Assembly: GCA_963776935.1 (NCBI GenBank) | Contig: CAVZOP010000009.1 | Coordinates: 186,001-250,000 of the forward strand | Source: JALOLG01 sp963776935 | Lineage (GTDB): Bacteria; Actinomycetota; Acidimicrobiia; Acidimicrobiales; Ilumatobacteraceae | DNA: 64,000 nucleotides | Direction of reading: 5' to 3' | Part shown: piece after piece, positions 18,551 through 25,870 of the stretch | How positions within the stretch are numbered: the stretch's first letter is position 1 | Layout of the letters: each line of letters begins with the position of its first letter | Program-made: the position numbers and the translations under genes | Notes under the pieces: generated by a model | The model's input: only the letters and a program-made list of their open reading frames with translations | What the model was told of the DNA's origin: nothing | Databases searched by the model: none

Positions 18551-19542
18551 GCACCCTGCGCTTCGGCTCCGACGCCGAGCCCGGTATCCGGCGTCGGGGG
18601 AGGACTCGGTTCACGTACGTCAACGAGCGCACCGGTCGCAGCCCGTCGACGAAGGACCTGGAGCGGATCCGCGCCATGGCCGTGCCGCCGGCGTGGACCG
18701 ACGTGTGGATCGCAGCAGACGCGTCGAGCCACCTCCAAGCGACGGGCCGCGATGCGAAGGGCCGCAAGCAGTACCGGTATCACGTCGACTTCACGGCGTC
18801 GCGGTCGGAGCACAAGTTCGCCGACCTCGTGGCGTTCGGTGCCGCGCTCGGACGGCTTCGGCGACGGGTCGATCGTGACCTCCGGTCAGCCACGCTCGAC
18901 CACGATCACGTTGTCGCAGTGGTGGTCCGCCTGCTCGATCTCACCGGGCTGCGCGTCGGCAACGAGGAGTACGCACGCGAGAACAGGTCGTTCGGGCTCA
19001 CCACCCTGCGCGACCGACATGCCGTCGTGCGCGGCTCGACCATCAACCTGTCGTTCACGGGCAAGTCGGCGCACGAGTTCGACGTCAGTGTCGACAGCGC
19101 GCGGCTGGCGCGGCTCGTCCGGCGCTGCCAGAACCTTCCGGGCCAACAACTGTTCCAGTACCGAACGGCCGACGGTGGGCTCCGCGCGATCGATTCGACC
19201 GACGTCAACGCCTACCTCGCCGAACACGGCAACGTCTCGATGTCGGCCAAGTCGTTCCGCACGTGGAACGCGACGGTGCTGGCGTCCGAGGGATTCGTAC
19301 AGGCGGCAGGTGACGACGAGGAACCGTCGGCGCGGGTCGTGAACGAGGTGATCGATCAGGTCGCCCTCGAGCTCGGCAACACGCGGGCAGTGTGCCGCGC
19401 CAGTTACGTGCACCCCGCCGTCGTCGGCGCATACCTCGACCGAACACTGCTGCCACAGTGGCGACGTCCTGTCGGTGCCAGGCCCGCCGGCATCACGACG
19501 GTGGAGCGAAGGGTCCTACGTCTGCTCAAGCGCTCCAGGTGA
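18547..19542 (+). CDS. DNA topoisomerase IB (poxvirus-like)
   Basis: A 331-residue type IB topoisomerase. Motifs are FTYVNERTGRSPSTKDLERI and IRAMAVPPAWTDVWI at the N-terminus, GLRVGNEEYARENRSFGL with a catalytic Arg, GKSAHEFDVSVDSARLARLV, and the C-terminal NTRAVCRASYVHPAVV, whose Tyr should form the 3'-phosphotyrosyl link to DNA. It relaxes supercoils without ATP. The GTG start overlaps the PRC-barrel stop (GTGA). Confidence 0.92.
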   Translation: MSTLRFGSDAEPGIRRRGRTRFTYVNERTGRSPSTKDLERIRAMAVPPAWTDVWIAADASSHLQATGRDAKGRKQYRYHVDFTASRSEHKFADLVAFGAALGRLRRRVDRDLRSATLDHDHVVAVVVRLLDLTGLRVGNEEYARENRSFGLTTLRDRHAVVRGSTINLSFTGKSAHEFDVSVDSARLARLVRRCQNLPGQQLFQYRTADGGLRAIDSTDVNAYLAEHGNVSMSAKSFRTWNATVLASEGFVQAAGDDEEPSARVVNEVIDQVALELGNTRAVCRASYVHPAVVGAYLDRTLLPQWRRPVGARPAGITTVERRVLRLLKRSR

Positions 19543-19567
19543 CGGCCGAGTCGATCCGCTCGCGGTC

Positions 19568-21649
19568 TCATCCGTGCGGCACGACCGAGGCGACGGCGTC
19601 GGCCACGTCGACATCGAACCGGCCACCACGCGACCGCAAGCCCGACACCTTGATCGCGGGCAGCGCGCCGAACTCCGGGCGCGTCAGCTCGACGCCGGTC
19701 GGGGTCGGCTGGATTCCGAGCATCGCCCGCACGAGGAGCAGCACCGACGCCGACGACCATGCCTGCGGCGAACACGACGCCGGATAGGCGACCGGCACCG
19801 GCACCTCGTCGCGTGCGATCCCGGCGAACAGCTCGGGCGGCCGCCCGCCGAAGTGGGTCGCCGCGGCCAGTGCGCCGTCGACGATCCTGTCGACGATGTC
19901 CCATCTGCCGTACCGGGCCGCGCCGGCCGCGCAGATCGCGGTGTCGTGCGGCCACACCGAGCCGTTGTGGTAGCTGAGCGGGTCGTAGGCACCCATCGAC
20001 GCGGCGAGCGTGCGAAGGCCCCATCCCGACCACAGCGCCGGCTCGCCGAGGCGATCGAGGTAGAGCTCGGCGAGGTCGGGTTCGGCGATCCCGCTCCACA
20101 ACGCGTGACCGGGGTTCGTCGTCAGCGCGTCGATCGGTCGCCCGACACCGTCGACGCCGAGCACGAACCATCCGCGCCGATCCCACATCACGTCGTTGAA
20201 GCGCTCCCGCAGCCGTGCGGCCCGTTGCCGGAGCTCGACCGCGTCGTGTCCGACCGGCACCACCTCGGAGAGCTCGGCCGCGCCGATCAACGCTGCGTAG
20301 GCGTAGCCCTGGACCTCGACCAACCCGATCGGCGGCTTCGGGAGCGAACCGTCGACGAACGTGATGCCGTCCCAGCTGTCCTTCCAGCCCTGGTTCGACA
20401 ATCCGGAGCTGGAGTGGCTCTGGTAGTCGATGAAGCCGTCGCCGTCGGAGTCGCCGCGCCGGATCAACCAGCCGAGGGCAGCACTGATGGCGGGCGCCAG
20501 CTCGGTGAGATCGCTCCGGTCGAGGGCGCCCCATCGCCACGCTTCGGCGGCGAGGCCGATGAACAGCGGTGTCGCGTCGACCGTTCCGTAGTACCGGTTG
20601 CGTTCGGCGAACGGTCCGCCGCCGCCGCGACGTCGTAGCTCGTGGAGGATCTTGCCGGGTTGTTCCTCGGATGCCGGCACGTCTTCGCGGCCTTGCAGCT
20701 CGGCGAGCGCGCGGAGCACGCCGCGCGCCAACTCGGCGTCGAACGGCAGGGTCATCCACGACGTCAGCAACGAGTCGCGTCCGAACAGTGTCATGAACCA
20801 GGGCGCGCCGGCGGCGACGACGATGCGGTCGGGGTGGGCGCGATCGACGATGCGCAACGCGGCCAGGTCGGCGAGCGCCTGGGAGAACGCGGTGACGAGG
20901 CGCGGATCGTTCGACTCGAGTGTCGGCGCCGCGGCATGCCACGCCTCGAGCCGGCGCAGCGGCACCGCGTCGGCGGGTGTGGTGCCGATCGGGAACGGGA
21001 GCCCGGCGTGCACGCCGTCGACGAGCGGCTCGACCGTGAGCGTGAGCCGGAGCCGGTCGTGGGCGGGGACCTCGAACCACCACCCGAACGTGTTGTTGGC
21101 GAGGTCGACCTCGTCGGGCACGGGCTCGCACCTGAGGATCGACGCCGCGGCGACGTCGTCGGCCGCCGGTTCCAGCAGCCACTGGTCCTCATCCGCGCGG
21201 ATCGACCCATCGTGGCCACCACGCGACGCCTTGACGTCGAAGAGGTGCGCGAAGTCGGCCGCGATCGACATCAGGACGTGGACGCGGCGGCTCATGCGTC
21301 CGGTCTCGATCAGCTCGACCTCGTCGCGCAGACCACTGGCGATCCAGCGTCGCCTGACGAGGATGCACGTGGATGGCGTGTCGCTGCCGGGCGGGTGGAG
21401 GCGCTGCACGGACACCGAGGACAGGGGAGTGGGCGAGGTGCTGGCGAGCGTGTGCAACTCGCCGTCGTCGATCCACACTCGCAGCTTCGAGACGTGGCGC
21501 AGGTCGTCGTGGACGACGCCGTGTGTCCCGCCGAGGCAGTTGCCGGCGTGATCGCTGATGGCGAACGTGCGACCGTCGACGAGGGTGATCTCACCAGGTG
21601 CTCCGACCACCGGGACGGACTCGGCCCTGGCGTCGAGGGGCGACGTCAT
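19568..21649 (-). CDS. Glycogen debranching enzyme (amylo-alpha-1,6-glucosidase family)
   Basis: A 693-residue protein. The N-terminal beta-rich domain (TFAISDHAGNCLGGTHGVVH, then DDLRHVSKLRVWIDDGEL) is the GDE N-terminal bis domain. The C-terminal half is an alpha/alpha toroid with GAPWFMTLFGRDSLLTSWM, YQSHSSSGLSNQGWKDS, DALTTNPGHALWSG and YHNGSVWPHDTAI, which form the glycosidase active site. It should trim branches from glycogen or a similar alpha-glucan. The start is 4 bases after the malQ stop, so both enzymes are made from one transcript. Confidence 0.88.
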   Translation of the reverse strand: MTSPLDARAESVPVVGAPGEITLVDGRTFAISDHAGNCLGGTHGVVHDDLRHVSKLRVWIDDGELHTLASTSPTPLSSVSVQRLHPPGSDTPSTCILVRRRWIASGLRDEVELIETGRMSRRVHVLMSIAADFAHLFDVKASRGGHDGSIRADEDQWLLEPAADDVAAASILRCEPVPDEVDLANNTFGWWFEVPAHDRLRLTLTVEPLVDGVHAGLPFPIGTTPADAVPLRRLEAWHAAAPTLESNDPRLVTAFSQALADLAALRIVDRAHPDRIVVAAGAPWFMTLFGRDSLLTSWMTLPFDAELARGVLRALAELQGREDVPASEEQPGKILHELRRRGGGGPFAERNRYYGTVDATPLFIGLAAEAWRWGALDRSDLTELAPAISAALGWLIRRGDSDGDGFIDYQSHSSSGLSNQGWKDSWDGITFVDGSLPKPPIGLVEVQGYAYAALIGAAELSEVVPVGHDAVELRQRAARLRERFNDVMWDRRGWFVLGVDGVGRPIDALTTNPGHALWSGIAEPDLAELYLDRLGEPALWSGWGLRTLAASMGAYDPLSYHNGSVWPHDTAICAAGAARYGRWDIVDRIVDGALAAATHFGGRPPELFAGIARDEVPVPVAYPASCSPQAWSSASVLLLVRAMLGIQPTPTGVELTRPEFGALPAIKVSGLRSRGGRFDVDVADAVASVVPHG

Positions 21650-21653
21650 CGAA

Positions 21654-23504
21654 TCAGTCTGGCGTCACCGTCCCGCCCGGTCGCGGATCTGACGTCGCAG
21701 CGCCGAGCACTTCTGCCAGTCGGACCGCCAGCGGGTGTGTCTCGATCTCATCGAGTTCGATCGGGAGGGCGAGGCACCAGTTGCGCCGTCGGTCGTCGGT
21801 GCCCGGGATGTTGGGCCGTTCGGCCTCGGCGACGGCGTCGTCGAGGGTCGCCGACAAGAACACGGCCGGCGCTCGGGCGAGGAGCTCGTGGGCCGCCACG
21901 ACGGCTTCGGTGGCCGTTGCGGCGGGGTCGAGACCGGCCGAGTCGACAAGGCGCGACCGGATCGCCTCGGTGGACTCGGTGTCGGGGTCGAGCCCGAGGC
22001 CGCGTTGTGTCTCGAGATCGCTGCCGTCCCACAGACCGGCGACGGTCGGAAGATCGTGGGTGGTGATGGCGGCCATCGCCTTCGACGGCCAGGTCTCCGG
22101 TTTGCCCTGCTCGAACCAGAGCAGTCGATACGACAGCATGTCGTGCTCGGCGAGCGCCCGTCGGGCGGTCTCCTCGACGGTGCCGAGATCCTCGCCCACG
22201 ATGACCGCCGCGGCGCGGTGGCTCTCGAGGGCGACGATCGCGAGGAGATCGTCGGCCAGGTAGCGGACGTAGGCGCCGTCGGTCGGCCGGCTGCCGTTCG
22301 GTATCCACCACAGGCGGAACAGCCCGACCACGTGGTCGAGGCGCAACCCCCCCGAGGCGAGGTTGGCGCGGATGGTGTCGATGAATGGCTGGTAGTCCGC
22401 GTCGCGCAGCCGCCACGGGATGAACGGCGGCAGGCCCCAGTGCTGGCCGCGCCGGTTGAACACGTCGGGAGGCGCACCAACCGAGACGTCGAGGGCGAGG
22501 ACGTCCTGCCACGCCCAGGCGTCGAAGCCGTCCGGGTCGACGCCGATCGGCAGGTCGTGCACGATCGTGACCTCCCGCGCCGCAGCCTCGAGCTGGAGCG
22601 CGACGAGCCACTGCAGCCATGCATGGAACCGCACTCGCTCGGTGTGTCGAGCGAGGATCCCCGCGATGCCGGCGCCGTCGGGCTGGCGACAGTCGGCCGG
22701 CCAGTCGCGCCACCGCGGACCGTGCTGCTCGGCGAGCACACACCAGACGGCGAACTGGCACAGCGAGGCTGGTTGTTCGTCGTACCACCGATCGAACTCG
22801 TCGCCCGCCGCACCAGTCCGCCAGATCGTCTCGAGGACGGGGCGCTTGATCCGCCAGACGGAGTCGCGGTCGATCTCCCGGCGCTGGTTGAGGGCGCGTC
22901 CGGCCGCCGCCGCTGCTTCGAGCGTGACGCCTGCGGCGGCGGCGCCCGGGACGTCCTCGATCCGCAGGTACAGCGGATTTCGATACCGGCGGCTGGCGGG
23001 GAAGTAGGGGCTCGGCTGCTGGGTGTCCGCCGGAGCCACCGCGCCCATCGGGTTGACGAGGACGAAACCGGCCCCGAGCTCGCCCGACCATCGCGCCAAC
23101 CGGCGCAGGTCGCCGAGATCGCCGATCCCCCAGCTCCGCGACGAGCGGGTCGCGTACAGCTGCGCGGCCCATCCCCAGTCACGCCGACCGGGAGGCAGGT
23201 GGCAGCGGCGGGGACTGACGATCACACGCGTCGAGCCGCCGTCGCGGTGGGCGAACGTGTGGTACCCGAACGGAACGTCGCCGGGCGCCTCATCGCCGAC
23301 GGTGACGGTCGTGCCGTCCTCGAGGATCAGCTCACCCGCGCCGAGGACGATGCGTTCGCCGGGTCCGAACACGAGCGGTGGCCGACGGACGGTCGGCTGG
23401 CCGATGATGCCTCGCAGCCGTGCGACGGTCGCGTCCGAGATCTGTTGGAGGCGTCCGGTCGCGTCGACGTAGGACGGATCGATGCCCCACTGGTCAGACA
23501 CCAC
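21654..23504 (-). CDS. malQ: 4-alpha-glucanotransferase (amylomaltase)
   Basis: A GH77 enzyme of 616 residues. Catalytic motifs are LRLDHVVGLFRLWWIP (nucleophile Asp), IVGEDLGTVEE (acid/base Glu) and AITTHDLPTVAG (transition-state Asp), with FNRRGQHWGLPPFIPW nearby. The N-terminus has the extra beta domain found in actinobacterial MalQ. It transfers glucan segments between maltodextrins, complementing the debranching enzyme encoded next. Two GTG codons at 23504 and 23501 can serve as start. A 12-bp palindrome lies 34 bases upstream. Confidence 0.9.
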   Translation of the reverse strand: MVSDQWGIDPSYVDATGRLQQISDATVARLRGIIGQPTVRRPPLVFGPGERIVLGAGELILEDGTTVTVGDEAPGDVPFGYHTFAHRDGGSTRVIVSPRRCHLPPGRRDWGWAAQLYATRSSRSWGIGDLGDLRRLARWSGELGAGFVLVNPMGAVAPADTQQPSPYFPASRRYRNPLYLRIEDVPGAAAAGVTLEAAAAAGRALNQRREIDRDSVWRIKRPVLETIWRTGAAGDEFDRWYDEQPASLCQFAVWCVLAEQHGPRWRDWPADCRQPDGAGIAGILARHTERVRFHAWLQWLVALQLEAAAREVTIVHDLPIGVDPDGFDAWAWQDVLALDVSVGAPPDVFNRRGQHWGLPPFIPWRLRDADYQPFIDTIRANLASGGLRLDHVVGLFRLWWIPNGSRPTDGAYVRYLADDLLAIVALESHRAAAVIVGEDLGTVEETARRALAEHDMLSYRLLWFEQGKPETWPSKAMAAITTHDLPTVAGLWDGSDLETQRGLGLDPDTESTEAIRSRLVDSAGLDPAATATEAVVAAHELLARAPAVFLSATLDDAVAEAERPNIPGTDDRRRNWCLALPIELDEIETHPLAVRLAEVLGAATSDPRPGGTVTPD

Positions 23505-23881
23505 GCCCCCTGGCTATCAGGCCTGGTCACCCGGATCACACACGTGTGTATCAGGCACGGATCCGATGACGAATGTCGCCCGATCCGGGATCGGGCAGGG
23601 GTGTCAGCTCCCCGGCCCGATCCCGGTGGCCCGCAGACCGAGTCCCTGGGGGCTGGGATCTTCAGGCGGGGTCAAAATCGGACGACGCCGAGTGATTCCC
23701 AGATCGGTGGTGGTCTAAACATCGATCACACGACGATCCGCGAGAAACTTTCGTGTCGCCCGTCGCGATGCCGAACGCCGGTGCAGGACTCGACCAGAGC
23801 CAGGGCCCCGGGTTTGTCCGGAGGCGACACGGGGTACAAGCACGCCTCGTATCGACCCCCACCCACGACGATCGGACCGAG
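23505..23881. other. Intergenic 377 bases with operator-like palindrome and GC stems
   Basis: This gap separates divergent malQ and the ferritin-like gene and must hold promoters for both. It contains ACACACGTGTGT at 23538-23549, a near-perfect hairpin GCCCGATCC / GGATCGGGC at 23578-23596, and a stem GATCCC (23619-23624) with GGGATC (23655-23660) enclosing two smaller stems. No open frame with gene-like features was found. GC-rich DNA folds readily, so an RNA leader is only a possibility. Confidence 0.5.
23538..23549. promoter_or_regulatory. 12-bp perfect palindrome upstream of malQ
   Basis: The sequence ACACACGTGTGT is fully self-complementary and lies 34 bases upstream of the malQ start, where a repressor or activator of the glucan operon could bind. 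Function is inferred from position and symmetry. Confidence 0.45.
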
Positions 23882-24475
23882 ATGAAACAGGAACAGCTCC
23901 ACGAACTGTTGTACCAGGCGTTGGAAACCGAGCAGGGCGGCATCGCCATCTACACGACCGCACTGCGCTGCGCGGTCAACGACGACCTGGCGAAGGAGTG
24001 GCAGGAATACCTCGACCAGACGACCAGGCACGAGGCGATCATGCGCAACGTGTTCGAAACCGTCGGGCTCGATCCCTCGACCGAGACGCCCGGTCGCCAG
24101 GTCGTCCGCCACATCGGTGAATCACTCGTCGCGGCGATGGAGATGGCGCTCGCCTCCGGGCCGCCGGAAGCGGCGCAGCTCGTCGCCGGCGAATGCGTGG
24201 TCCTGGCCGAGACGAAGGACCACCTCAACTGGGAGCTCATCGGCACCGCCGCCGAGAAGGCGACCGGGACGATGGCCAAAGCACTCCAAGAGGCGTACTC
24301 CGAGGTCGAGGACGAAGAAGACGAGCACCTGTACCACACCACCGGATGGACCCGTGAGCTGTGGATCGAGTCGCTCGGCCTCGACGCCGTCCTGCCGCCG
24401 CCGGAGGAGCAGAAGCATGTGAAGACGGCGATCGGCGCCTCACGGGCCAAGCAGGCCCGGGAAAACATGACCTGA
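23882..24475 (+). CDS. Ferritin-like domain protein
   Basis: A 197-residue, largely helical protein. ALETEQGGIAIYTTAL and TTRHEAIMRNVFET supply Glu and Glu/His residues spaced as in a four-helix ferritin-like di-iron bundle, followed by two more helices with ECVVLAETKDHLNWELIG. It could be a di-iron protein or a structural ferritin-like protein; the complete ferroxidase set is not certain. Its first codon was taken as ATG 23882 because upstream sequence lacks protein character. No close neighbour suggests a pathway. Confidence 0.7.
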   Translation: MKQEQLHELLYQALETEQGGIAIYTTALRCAVNDDLAKEWQEYLDQTTRHEAIMRNVFETVGLDPSTETPGRQVVRHIGESLVAAMEMALASGPPEAAQLVAGECVVLAETKDHLNWELIGTAAEKATGTMAKALQEAYSEVEDEEDEHLYHTTGWTRELWIESLGLDAVLPPPEEQKHVKTAIGASRAKQARENMT

Positions 24476-24606
24476 TCGGCTCCCGATCGATTGAACCCCG
24501 GCCCAACCGGGTATCCCCAAGTCGGGCGTGCTAGTGGGCATGCCCGCGCGGGACGACAGTGGCCCACCGAACGATTGAGGTTTTCGTGAAAGGGATATTT
24601 GCGACC

Positions 24607-24780
24607 ATGTGCCCCGACTGCGAGGCGCCGCTCGACCCGCAGCGCCCGGCGGGTGACACGTCTGGAGCGGCGAGTGTCGCCGACGATGTGCTCGTGTGCG
24701 CCGGGTGCGGCCGCGCGTTCGTCGTGCGGTTCGGTTACGTGCTGGCCCTGCCAGGCACGGTCGACGCGGGGGTGGCGTGA
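24607..24780 (+). CDS. Small zinc-ribbon protein
   Basis: A 57-residue protein with two CxxC knuckles, MCPDCEAPL and VCAGCGRAF, separated by about 30 residues, consistent with one zinc ribbon. In-frame starts at 24586 (GTG) and 24559 would lengthen it. Its TGA shares one base with the ATG of the glycosyltransferase (TGATG), so the two are translationally coupled. The function is unknown. Confidence 0.6.
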   Translation: MCPDCEAPLDPQRPAGDTSGAASVADDVLVCAGCGRAFVVRFGYVLALPGTVDAGVA

Positions 24781-25847
24781 TGCGCATCGCCCAGGTCGCG
24801 TCATTGTTCGAGTCGGTGCCACCGGCGCTCTACGGGGGCACCGAACGGGTGATCGCTGCGCTGTGTGACGAGTTGGTCGACGCGGGGCACGACGTGACGT
24901 TGTTCGGCGCGGGTTCGTCGACCACCAAGGCGCGCCTCGTCCCGTTCGTGACCGAGCCGCTACGGCTGAGGATGAGTCGCCAGGAGATGATCGACGTGGC
25001 GCCGCATCTGCATCTCCAGATGCTGGCCGAGATCTACGCCCGTGCGGACGAGTTCGACGTGATCCATTCCCACGTCGACCTGTTGACGCTCCCGTTCGTG
25101 GCCTCGACGCACGTGCCGACGCTGATCACGCTGCACGGGCGACTCGACACCGACTCGAGCCAGCAGGTGTTCCCGCTGTACCCCACGGTGCCGCTGGTGT
25201 CGATCAGCAACGCACAGCGCCAGCCGCTGGCGGGGGTTCAACTCGACTGGGTGGCGACCGTGCCGAACGGCCTGCCCCTCGATCCCTACATCGCCGAGCC
25301 GCGCGCGGCCGACACCGACTTCGCGTTCGTCGGGCGGATCAGCCACGAGAAGCGGCCTGATCTGGCGATCGAGATCGCCCGTCGCACCGGCCATCGCCTG
25401 CGGATCGCCGCCAAAGTCGACCCGTTCGACCTCGAGTACTACGAATCCCAGATCGAGCCACTGATCGACGGCACTGAGATCGTGTTCGCCGGCGAGATCA
25501 GCGAGCTCGAGAAGCCCAAGTTCTACGCGGGTGCGCAAGCGCTGTTGTTCCCGAGCGACTGGCCGGAGCCGTTCGGCCTCGTGATGATCGAGTCGCTCGC
25601 CGCGGGAACTCCGGTGATCGCGCTGCGACGCGGTTCGGTGCCCGAGGTACTGGTCGACGGCGTCACCGGCTTCATCTGCGACGACGTCGACGCGATGGTC
25701 GCCGCCGTCGATCGGCTCGACGAGATCGATCCCGACGCGTGTCGTGCAGCTGCACTCGACTTCAGTGCCGAGCGGATGTGTCACCGCTACCTCGACGCCT
25801 ACGCATCGTTGCGCCAGCGCCGGCTGCCCGTCCTCGCCGCCGTGTGA
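24780..25847 (+). CDS. Glycosyltransferase family 4 protein
   Basis: A 355-residue GT-B enzyme. The N-terminus MRIAQVASLFESVPPALYGG and TERVIAALCDELVDAGHDVT form the acceptor-side Rossmann fold. The donor-side half has FAFVGRISHEKRPDLAIEIA and FPSDWPEPFGLVMIESLAAG, the GT4 sugar-nucleotide site with the E-x7-E motif. Close relatives are usually annotated only as GT4 proteins, and no sugar can be assigned. It starts on the last base of the zinc-ribbon gene and ends 13 bases before the convergent GGDEF-EAL gene. Confidence 0.88.
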   Translation: MRIAQVASLFESVPPALYGGTERVIAALCDELVDAGHDVTLFGAGSSTTKARLVPFVTEPLRLRMSRQEMIDVAPHLHLQMLAEIYARADEFDVIHSHVDLLTLPFVASTHVPTLITLHGRLDTDSSQQVFPLYPTVPLVSISNAQRQPLAGVQLDWVATVPNGLPLDPYIAEPRAADTDFAFVGRISHEKRPDLAIEIARRTGHRLRIAAKVDPFDLEYYESQIEPLIDGTEIVFAGEISELEKPKFYAGAQALLFPSDWPEPFGLVMIESLAAGTPVIALRRGSVPEVLVDGVTGFICDDVDAMVAAVDRLDEIDPDACRAAALDFSAERMCHRYLDAYASLRQRRLPVLAAV

Positions 25848-25851
25848 GGAA

Positions 25852-25870
25852 CCCGGCCGATCAGGCCGGG
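25852..25870. terminator. Small hairpin between convergent stops
   Basis: CCCGGCC (25852-25858) pairs with GGCCGGG (25864-25870) around a 5-base loop, spanning the short gap and the final codons of the minus-strand gene. Its location between convergent stops suggests a shared terminator. No T-run follows. Confidence 0.45.

Noticed and set aside
23571..23670. Riboswitch call upstream of the ferritin-like gene
   Set aside because: Stems are present, but I could not match any known aptamer consensus, and similar stems arise by chance at this GC content; recorded only as a low-interest observation.
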